In this document: positions 7,534 to 17,718 of the stretch, piece after piece
Position numbering within the stretch: position 1 is the first letter of the stretch
Layout: each line of letters starts with the position of its first letter
Source of the DNA: an uncultured Agrobacterium sp.
Lineage (GTDB): Bacteria > Pseudomonadota > Alphaproteobacteria > Rhizobiales > Rhizobiaceae
NCBI GenBank assembly: GCA_913777615.1
Contig: CAJYTK010000022.1
Location: 124,001-188,000 of the forward strand
DNA length: 64,000 nt
Reading direction: 5' to 3'
The notes under the pieces: generated by a model
What the model was told of the DNA's origin: nothing
What the model saw: only the letters and a program-made list of their open reading frames with translations
The model's database searches: none
Program-made: the position numbers and the translations under genes

Positions 7534-8727
7534 ATGAACGCCACCGATCCCGTCTCCAATCTTGCCGGCCTCATCCGTTGCCCGTCGGTAACGCCGGCAG
7601 AAGGCGGGGCGCTTGCCCTGCTCGAAACGTTGCTCTCGCCGCTGGGCTTTGAGGTCGATCGTGTGGTGGCCACAGAAGACGGCACGCCGGACGTGGAAAA
7701 TCTTTACGCCCGGCTCGGCACCGATGGACCGCATCTGATGTTTGCGGGCCATACCGATGTCGTGCCGGTAGGTGACGAAGCCGCGTGGAGCCACCCTCCT
7801 TTTGCAGCAGAAATTGCCGGGGGCGAGATGTTTGGTCGTGGCGCCGTCGACATGAAGGGCGGGATCGCCTGCTTCGTCGCAGCGATAGCACGTCACATCG
7901 AAAAGCATGGTAAGCCGAAGGGCTCCGTGTCCTTTCTAATCACCGGCGATGAAGAAGGGCCGTCGATCAACGGCACCTCGAAGCTTCTGGAATGGGCCGC
8001 CGCCAAGGGCGAACGTTGGGATGCGTGCGTTGTCGGTGAGCCAACCAATCCGAACCAGCTGGGCGACATGATCAAGATCGGTCGCCGCGGCTCGCTTTCG
8101 GGCCGCATCACAGTTCAAGGCGTACAGGGCCATGCAGCCTATCCGCACCTTGCAGACAATCCCATTCGCGGAATGCTGCAATTGACGCACGCGCTAATGG
8201 ACCCGCCTTTCGATAACGGGACCGACAATTTTCAGCCTTCTAATCTGGAAGTGACAACCATCGACACGGGGAATGCCGCGACCAATGTCATTCCGGCCAG
8301 AGCGACGGCGTCCTTCAATATCCGTTTCAACGACACCTGGACGGCAGAGACGCTGCGGGCCGAGATCATCCGTCGTCTGGATGCGGCTGCCGCTGACGGC
8401 GCGCTTCGTCCGGCTCGGACACCCGTCAATTACGAGATCGTCTGGGCCGATCGGCCGAGCCATGTCTTCTTGACGCGCAACAATGCGCTGATCTCCTCGC
8501 TCTCGGGTGCGGTAGCGGAGGTCACAGGTCTGGAGCCGAAGCTCTCCACGACTGGCGGCACCTCGGATGCCCGCTTCATCAAGGATTACTGCCCGGTGGT
8601 GGAATTCGGCCTTGTCGGCCAGACCATGCATATGGTCGATGAGCGCGTCGCCGTCGCCGATCTGGAAACGCTGACACGCATCTATGAAACCTTCATCGAA
8701 CGCTGGTTCGGCCATGCCGCCCAGTAG
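7534..8727 (+). CDS. dapE: Succinyl-diaminopimelate desuccinylase
   Basis: Hydrolyses N-succinyl-LL-diaminopimelate to LL-diaminopimelate and succinate, using two zinc ions, in the cytosol. The 397-residue M20-type metallopeptidase fold shows the metal ligands in [10 protein letters not shown] (near residue 69), RGAVDMKGG (bridging Asp) and ITGDEEGPS (catalytic Glu pair), and the conserved [11 protein letters not shown] and QTMHMVDE segments at the C-terminus. It follows dapD directly and overlaps the next gene by 14 bp, suggesting translational coupling of a three-gene operon. Confidence 0.97.
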   Translation: MNATDPVSNLAGLIRCPSVTPAEGGALALLETLLSPLGFEVDRVVATEDGTPDVENLYARLGTDGPHLMFAGHTDVVPVGDEAAWSHPPFAAEIAGGEMFGRGAVDMKGGIACFVAAIARHIEKHGKPKGSVSFLITGDEEGPSINGTSKLLEWAAAKGERWDACVVGEPTNPNQLGDMIKIGRRGSLSGRITVQGVQGHAAYPHLADNPIRGMLQLTHALMDPPFDNGTDNFQPSNLEVTTIDTGNAATNVIPARATASFNIRFNDTWTAETLRAEIIRRLDAAAADGALRPARTPVNYEIVWADRPSHVFLTRNNALISSLSGAVAEVTGLEPKLSTTGGTSDARFIKDYCPVVEFGLVGQTMHMVDERVAVADLETLTRIYETFIERWFGHAAQ

Positions 8728-9310
8728 CGAAGTCGCCTTCTATCTGCGCGGTCTCTGGTTGCTGTTTCTTGGCAAGAAAGAGGGCTTGCGCCTTCTCGAC
8801 ATCAGCGATCGCGGCATGTTGCGCTCCTTCTACGCCGCCCTGTGGTGCCTGCCGTCCATGGCGCTGTCCTGGTACTGGTGGCACGATGCCTATCTGTCCG
8901 GGATGCCGGAAGGGGTGCGCACGGGTGCGATCTTCTTCATCCGTCTCGCCATCGTCGAAGCGATCTGCTGGATGGTGCCGCTGATCCTGATCGGGGTGCT
9001 GCTTTATGCCTTTGGAGCGAGAGGCAAGTTTCAAGCGATCATCGTGGTTGCAAACTGGCTTTCCGTTCCTTTTTCCTACGCCTATTCACTTCTGATCCTG
9101 ATTGCGCTGTTCCTGCCCGCATTGCACGGGCTCGTCGCAATCCTCTGGTTCGCACTGCTCCTTTCTCTGGTCTTCGCCTTTTCGAGGATCTTGCGGTTGT
9201 TCGTGCGCGATCAACCGCTCTTGGTAACAGCGCTCGTTATGACACTGCTTGTCCCTGGGATGATCCTCTCGGAACTGTTGCAACGCTTTCTCGGCATCTA
9301 TCCGACGTGA
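8714..9310 (+). CDS. Small polytopic membrane protein of unknown function
   Basis: A 198-residue inner-membrane protein with about five hydrophobic segments (near residues 40-55, 75-105, 110-135, 140-160 and 170-190). The N-terminal part before the first segment ([19 protein letters not shown]) is amphipathic and recurs at this position in rhizobia. I do not recognise a functional motif; a distant Yip1-like fold is possible. The ATG at 8714 overlaps the end of dapE by 14 bp in another frame, so it is probably translated with dapE. It is convergent with truA, with only 18 bp between the stops. Confidence 0.75.
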   Translation: MPPSSEVAFYLRGLWLLFLGKKEGLRLLDISDRGMLRSFYAALWCLPSMALSWYWWHDAYLSGMPEGVRTGAIFFIRLAIVEAICWMVPLILIGVLLYAFGARGKFQAIIVVANWLSVPFSYAYSLLILIALFLPALHGLVAILWFALLLSLVFAFSRILRLFVRDQPLLVTALVMTLLVPGMILSELLQRFLGIYPT

Positions 9311-9328
9311 AGATGTTTGCCTGCGCGG

Positions 9329-10129
9329 TCATTTAGTATCGCCAAGGACCTTTTTTGTTGGCGGCATTCGCGGCGGTATGACGTCGGGATAATCCACTTG
9401 CATAAAGTAGAGGCCTTCCGGCGGAGCAACAGGACCGCAGGCCGTGCGGTCACGCGCCTCTAGTGCTGCCCGCACGTCGTCGGGCGTCATGGCACCCTCG
9501 CCTGCCAGCTTCAGCGTTCCGGCGAAGGAGCGGATCTGGTTGTGCAGGAAGCTCTGCGCCGTCGCACGGATCTCGATCAGGACGCCAGTGCGCGTCACAT
9601 CCAGCCTGTCCAGCGTCCGCACCGGGCTGTTGGCCTGGCAATGAACGGAGCGGAAAGTGGTAAAGTCATGTCGCCCCACCAGCATCTGTGCGGCTGCATG
9701 CATCGCCTCATGGTCCAGGTCTTTCGAGACCCACCAGGCGCGCTTGTGCTCCAGCGCTAAGCGCGATTTACGAGAGATGATACGATAGAGATAATGGCGA
9801 CGAATGGCGGAAAAGCGCGCATCGAAATCCTCCGTCACAGCCTCCACGTCAAGGACCGAGACCGCGTCGCCTGCCATGGCCAGATGGGCATTGAGCGCGT
9901 TGCGCAGCTTGTAGGGCTGCCAATCACGCGCCAGGTCCACATGGGTGACTTGACCAACCGCATGCACACCGGAGTCTGTTCTGCCGGCGCCACGAATGCC
10001 GACCTTTTCGCCCGTTAACGAAAGAACCGCCGCTTCCAGTGCGCCTTGAACCGACTTGCCATTGTCCTGCCGCTGCCAGCCGACGTAAGGCGTACCATCA
10101 TATTCCACGGTCATGCGAAAACGAGGCAT
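9329..10129 (-). CDS. truA: tRNA pseudouridine(38-40) synthase
   Basis: Converts uridines 38-40 of the tRNA anticodon arm to pseudouridine. The 266-residue protein has the catalytic aspartate Asp52 in [11 protein letters not shown], the [13 protein letters not shown]-terminal strand, the [12 protein letters not shown] block near residue 155 and the [18 protein letters not shown] block near residue 190, all family hallmarks. It begins 3 bp after fmt, making it the last gene of a def-fmt-truA operon of translation and RNA-modification genes. Confidence 0.96.
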   Translation of the reverse strand: MPRFRMTVEYDGTPYVGWQRQDNGKSVQGALEAAVLSLTGEKVGIRGAGRTDSGVHAVGQVTHVDLARDWQPYKLRNALNAHLAMAGDAVSVLDVEAVTEDFDARFSAIRRHYLYRIISRKSRLALEHKRAWWVSKDLDHEAMHAAAQMLVGRHDFTTFRSVHCQANSPVRTLDRLDVTRTGVLIEIRATAQSFLHNQIRSFAGTLKLAGEGAMTPDDVRAALEARDRTACGPVAPPEGLYFMQVDYPDVIPPRMPPTKKVLGDTK

Positions 10130-10132
10130 AAC

Positions 10133-11065
10133 CTACAGCCTCGTTCCGACAGAAACAGGCGTTCCGCGCAGAAAATCTGCAGCCAGCATTGGCTTGCCAC
10201 CTGCCTTTTGCAGTTTGGTGAGACGGACCGCCCCACTGGCGCAGGCAATCGTCAATTGATCGTCCAAGACCGAACCTGCCTCGCCCATGCCCTCTGCTCG
10301 TTCGCTTGCCAATACCTTGACGCGTTCGGGTTTGCCGCCGATCTCCAGTTCAAACCAGGCGCCTGGAAAAGGCGCCAGACCGCGAATGTGGTTGTGGACA
10401 TCCTGCGAGGGGCGGGAGAAATCGATCCGCGTTTCCGCCTTGTCGATCTTGGCGGCGTAGACAACGCCTTCCTCGGCCTGCACCGTGAGCGGCAAATCAT
10501 CATTTTCGAGCTTTGCCATGGCGTCGCGCATCAATCGCGCGCCCTTCAGCATGAGCGCGTCATGCAACTCGCCAGCCGTCATGTTTTCATCGATGGAGAC
10601 ACGCGCTGTCAGCGCCACGGGGCCGGTATCCAACCCCTTTTCCATCTTCATCACCATCATGCCCGTCTCGGCATCGCCTGCCATGATGGCGCGCTGAATG
10701 GGGGCTGCACCCCGCCAGCGTGGCAGAAGCGATGCATGGCCGTTATAGCATCCAAGGCGCGTGCCATTCAAAATCGCCTCGGGGAGAAGAAGACCATAGG
10801 CGACAACCACGGCAACATCGGCATCGAAATCGGAAAATTGCTTGCGATCGTCGTCCGCCTTGAAATTCAGCGGGGTCAGAACCGGTATTCCCAAAAGCTC
10901 AGAGGCCTGATGCACAGGGGATTTTTGCAGGTCCAGCCCACGGCGTCCGCCTGGGCGCGGCGGCTGGGTATAAACCGCAACCACATTGTGGCCCGCCTCT
11001 TTCAGAGCGCGCAGTGTGGGGACCGAAAACTCCGGCGTTCCCATGAATATGATGCGAAGAGCCAT
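10133..11065 (-). CDS. fmt: Methionyl-tRNA formyltransferase
   Basis: Formylates Met-tRNA(fMet) with 10-formyl-tetrahydrofolate to allow bacterial translation initiation. In the 310-residue protein the catalytic residues Asn108, His110 and Asp146 sit in [16 protein letters not shown] and LDTGP; the position between Asn and His is Gly rather than the more usual Leu. GTPEFSVP near the N-terminus and the C-terminal OB-like domain complete the family layout. It lies 50 bp downstream of def, the enzyme that later removes the formyl group, on the same strand. Confidence 0.96.
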   Translation of the reverse strand: MALRIIFMGTPEFSVPTLRALKEAGHNVVAVYTQPPRPGGRRGLDLQKSPVHQASELLGIPVLTPLNFKADDDRKQFSDFDADVAVVVAYGLLLPEAILNGTRLGCYNGHASLLPRWRGAAPIQRAIMAGDAETGMMVMKMEKGLDTGPVALTARVSIDENMTAGELHDALMLKGARLMRDAMAKLENDDLPLTVQAEEGVVYAAKIDKAETRIDFSRPSQDVHNHIRGLAPFPGAWFELEIGGKPERVKVLASERAEGMGEAGSVLDDQLTIACASGAVRLTKLQKAGGKPMLAADFLRGTPVSVGTRL

Positions 11066-11115
11066 TTTTGCCCCCTGCCCTGCTGCTGATATCGAAGGGC
11101 CTCTCGCCGGGCGAA

Positions 11116-11628
11116 TCAGACCTTGGCGCGGGCCAGCTTGGTGAATTTCTTGATGACCATGTCGCGCTTCAGACGCGAGATATGGTCGATGAAGAGTACG
11201 CCGTTCAGATGGTCGATTTCATGCTGCAGGCAGGTCGCAAGAAGACCGTCGGCCTCTATCGTCTGCTGCTTGCCATTGCGATCAATATATCCAACTGTCA
11301 GCGAGGCCGGACGCTCGACCTCGGCATAGTAATCCGGAATGGAGAGGCAGCCCTCTTCATAGGTCGAGACATCATCCGAAACTTTCAGGATTTCCGGATT
11401 GATGAAGACCTGCGGCTTGTTTTCCTCGTCTTCGCGCGACAGGTCGATCACCAGCATACGGCGGGCAACGCCAATCTGGATCGCGGCGAGGCCGATTCCC
11501 GGCGCGTCATACATGGTCTCCAGCATGTCGTCTGCCAAACGCTGGATTTCCGAATCCACAGTCTCGACAGGCTTGGACTGCTGGCGCAGCAGCGGATCGG
11601 GCAAAATGATAAGAGGCTTGATCGTCAT
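11116..11628 (-). CDS. def: Peptide deformylase
   Basis: An iron/zinc hydrolase that removes the N-formyl group from nascent proteins. The 170-residue protein carries all three signature motifs: GIGLAAIQ (residues 44-51), EGCLSIP (metal ligand Cys94) and QHEIDHLNG (ligands His136 and His140, catalytic Glu137). It is first in the def-fmt-truA operon and divergent from rmuC, sharing a 140-bp promoter region. Confidence 0.97.
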   Translation of the reverse strand: MTIKPLIILPDPLLRQQSKPVETVDSEIQRLADDMLETMYDAPGIGLAAIQIGVARRMLVIDLSREDEENKPQVFINPEILKVSDDVSTYEEGCLSIPDYYAEVERPASLTVGYIDRNGKQQTIEADGLLATCLQHEIDHLNGVLFIDHISRLKRDMVIKKFTKLARAKV

Positions 11629-11724
11629 GGCTTCCCATAACCCATCTCATCAACCGAGGAAACGAAAAAATACGGTCGATTCAACGCTGAGACTGGATAG
11701 CCGACTCATTTTCGCCGTGGACAT

Positions 11725-11739
11725 GTTCTTGTTTTGTAC
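11725..11739. promoter_or_regulatory. LexA (SOS) box-like site before rmuC
   Basis: GTTC, seven bases, GTAC matches seven of eight fixed positions of the alphaproteobacterial LexA site GTTC-N7-GTTC. It is 30 bp before the rmuC start, where a bound repressor would block transcription. The assignment is a motif match only. Confidence 0.4.
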
Positions 11740-11768
11740 GAATCAGAATAACTCTGCTAGATTGCGCC

Positions 11769-12965
11769 ATGAACATCGATCTCAATGCCCTCGGTCAAAC
11801 GGCTTTCAGCGTCGGAACGGTCAGTATCTCGATCGGCGCGATGCTGCTCGTTCTGGCTTTTGCCGGACTTGTGGCTGTCCTCTTCCTCCTGCGCAAACCG
11901 GCAACACCGGATCAGCCGCGCGAAGAGCTTACCGAGCTTCTGAAAACCCAGACAGAACTGCAAGGCCGCATCGCTGCCATGGCAGAGGCCTTCTCCGCAC
12001 GACAGAACGAGATGAGCCAGACGTTGAACGAGCGGCTGGATGGCATGTCTCAGCGTCTCGGCACAACGCTGACCGAACAGACCCGTTCAACACATGAGAA
12101 CCTGAGCAAGCTGCAGGAGCGGCTCGCGGTCATCGATGCCGCGCAGGGAAATATCCAGGACCTCGCAAAGGACGTCATCGGGCTGCAAGCGATTCTTTCC
12201 AACAAGCAGACACGCGGCGCCTTTGGACAGGCCCGCATGGAAGCGTTGATTGCCGATGCGCTGCCCTCTGGTACCTACCAGCTTCAGCCAACCCTTTCGA
12301 ACGGCTTTCGACCGGACTGCATCATCAAGATGCCGAACAATGCGCCGTCGCTGGTGATCGACGCGAAATTTCCTCTGGAAGCCTGGAACGCCTTGAAGGC
12401 GGATGAATCGCCGGAGGCAAAGCGCGCTGCGACCCAGCAGTTCCGCCGGGACATGGAAGTTCATATTCGCGATGTGGCGGAGAAGTATCTGATCGCCGGC
12501 GAGACCCAGGACACCGCCTTCATCTTCGTGCCGTCGGAATCGATCTTTGCCGATATTCACCAGCATTTCGAGTATCTGGTGCAGCGTGCCCACCGCGCCC
12601 GTGTGGTGATCGTGTCACCGTCTCTCCTGATGCTGTCGGTCCAGGTCATTCAATCGGTGTTGAAGGATCAGCGGATGCGCGAGCAAGCTCACCTGATCCA
12701 GGGCGAAGTGGCGCTGTTGATGGACGATGTGCGACGTCTGGATGAGCGCACCCGCAAGCTTCAGACGCATTTCGGCCAGGCGCAGCGGGACGTGGAAATG
12801 ATGCTGACCTCGTCGGAAAAAGTCTTGGCGCGTGGCGGCAAGATCGAAAGCCTCGATTTTTCCGCAAGCACCACGGAGCTTCCGCATGCGGAAGTGGAGC
12901 ATCAGCGCCGCATTGCTGAAGCCCGTGCAGGGGCCGCAAAGCTTCGCATTGTGGATGACGAGTAA
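11769..12965 (+). CDS. rmuC: DNA recombination protein RmuC
   Basis: A 398-residue inner-membrane-anchored protein. One transmembrane helix (about residues 17-40) is followed by a long coiled coil (about 50-130) and then the RmuC nuclease-like core with GAFGQARMEALI, FRPDCIIKMP and VIDAKFPLEAW, a set of Asp/Lys residues resembling a PD-(D/E)XK active site. In E. coli the family limits inversions at short inverted repeats. The ATG is the only good start. It is divergent from def; a LexA-like box immediately upstream suggests induction by DNA damage. Confidence 0.93.
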   Translation: MNIDLNALGQTAFSVGTVSISIGAMLLVLAFAGLVAVLFLLRKPATPDQPREELTELLKTQTELQGRIAAMAEAFSARQNEMSQTLNERLDGMSQRLGTTLTEQTRSTHENLSKLQERLAVIDAAQGNIQDLAKDVIGLQAILSNKQTRGAFGQARMEALIADALPSGTYQLQPTLSNGFRPDCIIKMPNNAPSLVIDAKFPLEAWNALKADESPEAKRAATQQFRRDMEVHIRDVAEKYLIAGETQDTAFIFVPSESIFADIHQHFEYLVQRAHRARVVIVSPSLLMLSVQVIQSVLKDQRMREQAHLIQGEVALLMDDVRRLDERTRKLQTHFGQAQRDVEMMLTSSEKVLARGGKIESLDFSASTTELPHAEVEHQRRIAEARAGAAKLRIVDDE

Positions 12966-13040
12966 TCGGCACGGCAAAAAGAGGATCTGAAGCGTAGGGA
13001 GCGCATCTGAAAGATCGCGACAGGCCGTAGCCAGCGCAAA

Positions 13041-13073
13041 TTCGATTTCCGATTTTCGGACCGATGCTGTAGC
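13041..13073 (-). repeat. Dispersed palindromic repeat, copy 1
   Basis: Read on the minus strand this has the left arm ACAGCATCGG, then the GAAAATCGGAA core found in the copies at 20184 and 43176; the right arm is degenerate. It lies in the 150-bp gap between rmuC and the ribokinase gene. Confidence 0.55.
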
Positions 13074-13115
13074 AATATCCGACTATATCAACTTCGTCCT
13101 TTGGATCAGCCTCGC

Positions 13116-14015
13116 ATGATTACTGTTTTCGGCTCCATCAACATGGATCTCGTCGCCACCTCCGAACGCTTGCCGAAGCCGGGCGAGACGGTCACCGGCA
13201 GAAGCTTTTCCACGGCAGCTGGCGGCAAGGGTGCCAATCAGGCGCTTGCGGCGAGTCGCGCCGGGGCGGACGTGAAGATGGCGGGTGCCATTGGTGACGA
13301 TACCTTTGCAGCCCCCGCACTCACGCTGCTGCGTGATGCGCGCACCGATCTCTCGCTGGTGAAGACGGTGGCCGAGCCGACTGGAACAGCCGTTATCCTG
13401 ATTGGTGAGGGCGGCGAGAACATGATCTCGGTCATTCCCGCGGCCAACGGCACGGTCTCGCCACAGGATGCCGAGCGCGCTGTCTCGGAAATGGCCGAGG
13501 GCGATACGCTGATGTTGCAATTTGAAATTCCAGCCGATGCGATCGAGGCTTCACTGAAAGCTGCGAAAGCCAAGCGCGTGACGACGATCATCAATACGGC
13601 TCCTTTGACCGCAGATGCAGCCCGCTTGTCACGACTTGCGACGATCGTCATCGCCAATGAAACGGAGTTCGAACTGCTGATCGGCAAGAGCGGTCTCTCG
13701 GCTGCGGATCGGGAGAAAGAACTGGCCGCACTGCACGTAGAGACAGGCCAGACCCTGATCGTCACTCTGGGTGCCGAGGGTGTGATTGCCATTCGTAACG
13801 GCAAGCTCTTCAAATCCATGGGCCTCAAGATCGAGCCCGTCGATACTGTGGGTGCAGGCGATACGTTCTGCGGCTATCTCGCTGCAAGTCTCGATGCCGG
13901 AATGGACTTCGAAAAGGCCTTGCGCCGTGCGGCGGTTGCCGGTTCGCTGGCCTGCACTCGTGAAGGCGCCCAACCCTCTATTCCCGTCGCCGCCGAAGTG
14001 GATCAAAAGTTGTAA
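13116..14015 (+). CDS. rbsK: Ribokinase
   Basis: Phosphorylates ribose to ribose 5-phosphate; PfkB family, cytosolic. The 299-residue protein shows NMDLVATSERLPKPGET at residues 9-25, the GGKGANQA substrate loop at 36-43 and the VGAGDTFCGYL signature with catalytic base Asp249. The ATG at 13116 fits the family start (MITVFGSINMD); a TTG 15 bases upstream is in frame but not needed. No clear ribosome-binding site is visible. It is not linked to a ribose ABC transporter here; ribose could come from the nucleoside hydrolase encoded 8 kb away, which is inference. It is convergent with nudK. Confidence 0.93.
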   Translation: MITVFGSINMDLVATSERLPKPGETVTGRSFSTAAGGKGANQALAASRAGADVKMAGAIGDDTFAAPALTLLRDARTDLSLVKTVAEPTGTAVILIGEGGENMISVIPAANGTVSPQDAERAVSEMAEGDTLMLQFEIPADAIEASLKAAKAKRVTTIINTAPLTADAARLSRLATIVIANETEFELLIGKSGLSAADREKELAALHVETGQTLIVTLGAEGVIAIRNGKLFKSMGLKIEPVDTVGAGDTFCGYLAASLDAGMDFEKALRRAAVAGSLACTREGAQPSIPVAAEVDQKL

Positions 14016-14070
14016 CGGATCAAGAGCGGCGGGTGCCAAGCAAATGTGGGCAACTGCCGGTATCATCCGA

Positions 14071-14658
14071 TCAAGCGTCCTTGAACAGATTGAGCGCCGC
14101 ATATTGCAGCAGCATGATCGTCTTGCCATCGCGAATGGTACCGGAGGCGATCATCGCCAGCGCATCGTCTATCCCCATTTCCATGACGCCGATCTCTTCG
14201 CCCTCTTCGACATTACCGCCACCGGCTGAGGTTCTGTCTCCCGGTTGATATTCGCCGACGAAGAAATGTAGCCGCTCGGTAACGGATCCGGGGCTCATAA
14301 AGGCATCGAAGACCTGACGGACATCGCGGACCATGAAGCCCGTCTCTTCCTCCGTCTCTGCGCGGATACGCGCCTCCGGCTCTGCATTGTCCAGAAGGCC
14401 CGCCGGGGTTTCGATGAGAAGCTCGTCATGGCCGTTAACGAAGGCCGGATAGCGGAACTGTTTCGTCAGGATCACCGTGCGGCGTGCTAAATCGTAGAGA
14501 AGGATCGTCGCGCCATTGCCGCGATCATAGGTTTCCCGCGATTGCTTCTGCCATGTGCCATCTTCTCGCAAGAAGGAGAAAGTCGTCTTCTTGAGGAGAT
14601 ACCAATCATTGGAAAGGACCTGAACGTCCTGCACCTTAATGCGATGCGCGATACTCAT
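14071..14658 (-). CDS. nudK: NudK-type Nudix hydrolase (GDP-mannose / ADP-sugar pyrophosphatase)
   Basis: A 195-residue hydrolase that splits nucleoside-diphosphate sugars into a nucleotide and a sugar phosphate. The Nudix box runs from GLLDNAEPEA to EEETGF and has the one-residue-short spacing typical of NudK; the preceding RETYDRGNGATILLY and following MSPGSVTERLHFFVGEY blocks match NudK closely. The preferred substrate (GDP-mannose in E. coli) is inferred by family. The start at 14658 has AGGGAA upstream; an open frame to 14706 would run into the operator repeats of the divergent deoR-type gene. Confidence 0.9.
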   Translation of the reverse strand: MSIAHRIKVQDVQVLSNDWYLLKKTTFSFLREDGTWQKQSRETYDRGNGATILLYDLARRTVILTKQFRYPAFVNGHDELLIETPAGLLDNAEPEARIRAETEEETGFMVRDVRQVFDAFMSPGSVTERLHFFVGEYQPGDRTSAGGGNVEEGEEIGVMEMGIDDALAMIASGTIRDGKTIMLLQYAALNLFKDA

Positions 14659-14706
14659 GAAGTTTTCCCTGCGGCTAGATCCAACGGATATTGGACGTAC
14701 GAGCAA

Positions 14707-14743
14707 TTTCGTGTATTTTCGTGCAGAGTCAAGAAATTTCGTG
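14707..14743. promoter_or_regulatory. Three phased TTTCGTG repeats, probable DeoR-family operator
   Basis: Identical TTTCGTG heptamers start at 14707, 14717 and 14737, that is 10 and 20 bp apart and thus on one face of the helix. They lie in the 102-bp gap between nudK and the deoR-type start codon. Repeated TTTCG-type operators are common for this regulator family, so autoregulation is likely and control of nudK possible. Confidence 0.55.
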
Positions 14744-14760
14744 CAACAGGATTGAGTTAA

Positions 14761-15516
14761 GTGCTGACATTGGAACGCAAGACCCTCATCCAGAACGTTC
14801 TAAGGCGAGATGGGAGGATCGTTGCAAAGAGCTTCGCGGAAGAACTCGGCGTCTCCGAGGATACGATTCGCCGCGATCTGCGCGAACTGGCGAAGGACGG
14901 TTTGTTGCAACGGGTCCACGGAGGTGCGCTGCCATCTTCACCCGCCATTGCCGATTATCATGTGCGCGAACAGATGGCGTCCTCCGCCAAGGAGAAGCTT
15001 GGCCGGGCAGCAGCCGGATTGATCAAGCCGGGACAGATCGTCTTTCTCGACGGCGGCACTACCAATCTCCAGCTTGCCCGCAATCTGCCACCGAAACTGG
15101 AGGCGACGATCATCACCCATAGTCCGAGCATTGCCGTCGAATTGGCGCAACATCCGTCGGTCGAGGTGGAGTTGATTGGCGGGCGGCTTTTCAAGCACTC
15201 GATCGTGTCAATGGGTGCGGCAAGCGCCGAGGCCATTTCCGGCATTCGCGCTGATCTGTTTTTCCTAGGAGCAACCGGTATCCATCCCGAGACCGGCGCC
15301 ACGACGGGAAACCGCGAAGAAGCGGCAATCAAGAGGCTAATTGCCCGACAATGCGCCGAGACGATCTTGGTCGCGACGCAGGACAAGATCGGCGCGGCAT
15401 CGCCCTATCTCATCCTGTCATTGGAAGAGATTGCGACCATCGTCGTGGATGCCGACGTGCCAGACAAGTTGCTCGAGCAATACAGCGTGACGGGACCAGC
15501 GATTCTAAAAGCCTGA
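14761..15516 (+). CDS. DeoR/GlpR-family transcriptional regulator
   Basis: A 251-residue repressor. Residues 5-58 form the DeoR winged helix (LIQNVLRRDGRI, then ELGVSEDTIRRDLRELAKDG), and the rest is the sugar-phosphate-sensing domain with FLDGGTTNLQLA, GGRLFKHSIVSMG and FLGATGIHPETGATTGN, the characteristic DeoRC blocks. The effector is unknown; ribokinase nearby suggests a pentose phosphate but that is only a guess. Translation starts at a GTG with AGGA nine bases upstream. Phased repeats sit directly before the gene. It is convergent with trmB (2 bp between stops). Confidence 0.92.
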   Translation: MLTLERKTLIQNVLRRDGRIVAKSFAEELGVSEDTIRRDLRELAKDGLLQRVHGGALPSSPAIADYHVREQMASSAKEKLGRAAAGLIKPGQIVFLDGGTTNLQLARNLPPKLEATIITHSPSIAVELAQHPSVEVELIGGRLFKHSIVSMGAASAEAISGIRADLFFLGATGIHPETGATTGNREEAAIKRLIARQCAETILVATQDKIGAASPYLILSLEEIATIVVDADVPDKLLEQYSVTGPAILKA

Positions 15517-15518
15517 GA

Positions 15519-16217
15519 TCAGACTTTAAGGAAGGTGAGGTAGGCAGAGCTTCGCCCCTCGCGCTTTGCCTTGTTCTCGTAGCGCGTTCCCGGCCAGTTG
15601 TCATAGGGCGTCAGCCAGTCAGCGGAGGTCTTGGCCGTCCACTCGAAGCCGCCATGGCGGGCGCAGTGCTGCAGCGTCCAGTTGATGTAGGTATCGATGT
15701 CAGAGGCAAAGCAGAACTTGCCCTTGGGCTTCAACACCCGATGGAAGCGGGCCAGATTGACATCCGAGACGAAACGGCGCTTCCAGTGCTTCTTCTTCGG
15801 CCAGGGGTCCGGGTACAGCAGATCGATGTGATCGATGCATGCATCTGGAAGCCAGTCCAAAAGCTGAGTAGCATCGTCGTCATAGAGGCGGATGTTCATC
15901 AACTCGCGCTCTTTAACCGCACCGAGAAGCTTCGCCATGGAATTGACGAAAGGTTCGACGCCGATGAAACCCGTCGCCGGATTTTCAGCGGCGCGATGAA
16001 CCAGATGCTCGCCACCGCCAAAGCCGATTTCGAGACGAATGGATTTGACGTCAGCCGGAAACAGTGCGGCCAACGGCTTCGGCGCCGGTGTTGCAAGATC
16101 GACCTTTAACAGCGGCAAAAGGCTCTCGATGCTTTCCACCTGCTGGTTGCGCAACGGCTTGCCCTTGCGCCTGCCATAGAACGCTTCCGTCGATCGTGAA
16201 CGCCGCTCTTCCGTCAT
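15519..16217 (-). CDS. trmB: tRNA (guanine-N7-)-methyltransferase
   Basis: Methylates G46 in the variable loop of tRNA using S-adenosylmethionine. The 232-residue protein has the SAM-binding loop [15 protein letters not shown] near residue 62 and the hallmark [17 protein letters not shown] block near residue 142. The start at 16217 gives the usual length; the frame back to 16253 is not needed. It follows metK, which makes its cofactor, on the same strand with a 146-bp gap that contains an imperfect two-tier hairpin. Confidence 0.96.
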   Translation of the reverse strand: MTEERRSRSTEAFYGRRKGKPLRNQQVESIESLLPLLKVDLATPAPKPLAALFPADVKSIRLEIGFGGGEHLVHRAAENPATGFIGVEPFVNSMAKLLGAVKERELMNIRLYDDDATQLLDWLPDACIDHIDLLYPDPWPKKKHWKRRFVSDVNLARFHRVLKPKGKFCFASDIDTYINWTLQHCARHGGFEWTAKTSADWLTPYDNWPGTRYENKAKREGRSSAYLTFLKV

Positions 16218-16244
16218 AGTGAACTCTCTCAAGCAAAATAGATG

Positions 16245-16282
16245 AACCCGCACCTTACCGTTTCATCGGTATTGCGCGGGTT
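16245..16282 (-). terminator. Hairpin between metK and trmB
   Basis: A 7-bp outer stem (16245-16251 with 16276-16282) encloses a 5-bp stem (16256-16260 with 16267-16271). On the minus strand a weakly T-rich stretch follows. Probable partial terminator after metK; alternatively a processing signal. Confidence 0.4.
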
Positions 16283-16363
16283 TCAAAGTTTTCAGACCTA
16301 TCCCCCAAACACTCGCCCATGGCAAGACCGGAGTAAGGGAAGCTATGTTTCGAACCGTTGGGC

Positions 16364-17629
16364 TCAAGCGGCTTTGAGCGCTTCCTTGAGCGGCTTGACG
16401 AGGTCGATCTTCTCCCAGGAGAAGGAACCGTCGCGGCCAGCCTTGCGGCCAAAATGGCCATAGGATGCGGTCTTTGCATAGATCGGCTTGTTGAGGTCGA
16501 GGTGACGACGGATGCCCGATGGCGACAGGTCCATAACCTTACGGATGGCGGCTTCGACTTCGTCTTCACTGACCTTGCCCGTCTGGTGCAGATCGACATA
16601 GACCGACAGCGGCTGAGCCACACCGATGGCGTAGGACAGCTGAATGGTGCAGCGGTCGGCGAGACCGGCAGCAACCACATTCTTAGCCAGATAACGCGCG
16701 GCGTAGGCTGCAGAACGGTCGACCTTGGTGGTGTCCTTGCCGGAGAATGCGCCACCGCCGTGAGGTGCTGCGCCACCATAGGTATCAACGATGATCTTGC
16801 GGCCAGTCAGGCCGGCGTCACCATCAGGACCGCCGATGACGAACTTGCCCGTCGGGTTGATGTACCACTTGCAGTCGTCGGCAATTTTCAGATCGCCAAG
16901 CGCTTCGCGTATGTAAGGTTCGACGACTGCGCGAACCTTCTTGGAATCCCAGCTAGCGTCCAGATGCTGAGTGGAAAGCACGATGGACACGGCTTCAGCG
17001 GCCTTGCCGTCTACGTAGCGGACGGTCACCTGGCTCTTGGCGTCGGGGCCGAGCTTGGCGGCTTCGCCTTCACCGCTCTTGCGGGCGTTGGCGAGCAGTT
17101 GAAGGATGCGGTGAGAATAATAGATCGGCGCCGGCATAAGGTCCGGCGTTTCCTTGCAAGCGTAACCAAACATGATGCCCTGGTCGCCAGCACCTTCGTC
17201 GCCCTGCTTGTCGGAGGCGTTATCGACGCCTTGGGCGATATCGGCAGACTGCGGATGCAGCAGCACGTCGATCTTCGCCGTCTTCCAATGGAAGCCGTCC
17301 TGCTCGTAGCCAATGTCGCGGATGGCCTTGCGCGCTGCGGACTTAAACTTGGAAGGATTGATCATCGGATGGCCAGCGGCATCCTTGACGACGTTGCCAT
17401 CCTTATCCTTCTTCAGCAGCGTATCGGGAACGCGCACTTCGCCCGCAATGATCACGCGGTTGGTGGTGGCGAGCGTCTCGCAGGCGATGCGGACGGTCCA
17501 TGGGTCAACGCCGGTCTTGGACGCTTCACGATAAATCAGATCGACGATTTCATCGGAAATTCGGTCGCAAACCTTGTCTGGGTGACCTTCAGCAACGGAT
17601 TCGCTGGTGAACAGGTAGTTGGCGCGCAT
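16364..17629 (-). CDS. metK: S-adenosylmethionine synthetase
   Basis: Makes S-adenosylmethionine from methionine and ATP in the cytosol. At 421 residues it has the expected family blocks: [20 protein letters not shown] near the N-terminus, [17 protein letters not shown] [13 protein letters not shown] near 145, the [17 protein letters not shown] and [19 protein letters not shown] phosphate-binding loops. The alphaproteobacterial insert adds about 30 residues over E. coli MetK. Upstream lie an AT-rich palindrome (17719-17728) and the terminator of praR, so metK has its own promoter. I see no recognisable SAM riboswitch in the 120-bp leader. Confidence 0.97.
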   Translation of the reverse strand: MRANYLFTSESVAEGHPDKVCDRISDEIVDLIYREASKTGVDPWTVRIACETLATTNRVIIAGEVRVPDTLLKKDKDGNVVKDAAGHPMINPSKFKSAARKAIRDIGYEQDGFHWKTAKIDVLLHPQSADIAQGVDNASDKQGDEGAGDQGIMFGYACKETPDLMPAPIYYSHRILQLLANARKSGEGEAAKLGPDAKSQVTVRYVDGKAAEAVSIVLSTQHLDASWDSKKVRAVVEPYIREALGDLKIADDCKWYINPTGKFVIGGPDGDAGLTGRKIIVDTYGGAAPHGGGAFSGKDTTKVDRSAAYAARYLAKNVVAAGLADRCTIQLSYAIGVAQPLSVYVDLHQTGKVSEDEVEAAIRKVMDLSPSGIRRHLDLNKPIYAKTASYGHFGRKAGRDGSFSWEKIDLVKPLKEALKAA

Positions 17630-17718
17630 GCGGGATTCCCCTCAAAGAACGTGACTGAGCGTTGTGTTAGTCATTCTACGACAAAAAAACAAGGACAGAA
17701 CGACATAAATATATCTTT

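Noticed and set aside
10046..11089. 347-codon open frame antisense to truA/fmt
   Set aside because: It spans the junction of two firmly identified genes on the other strand and shows no protein family features.
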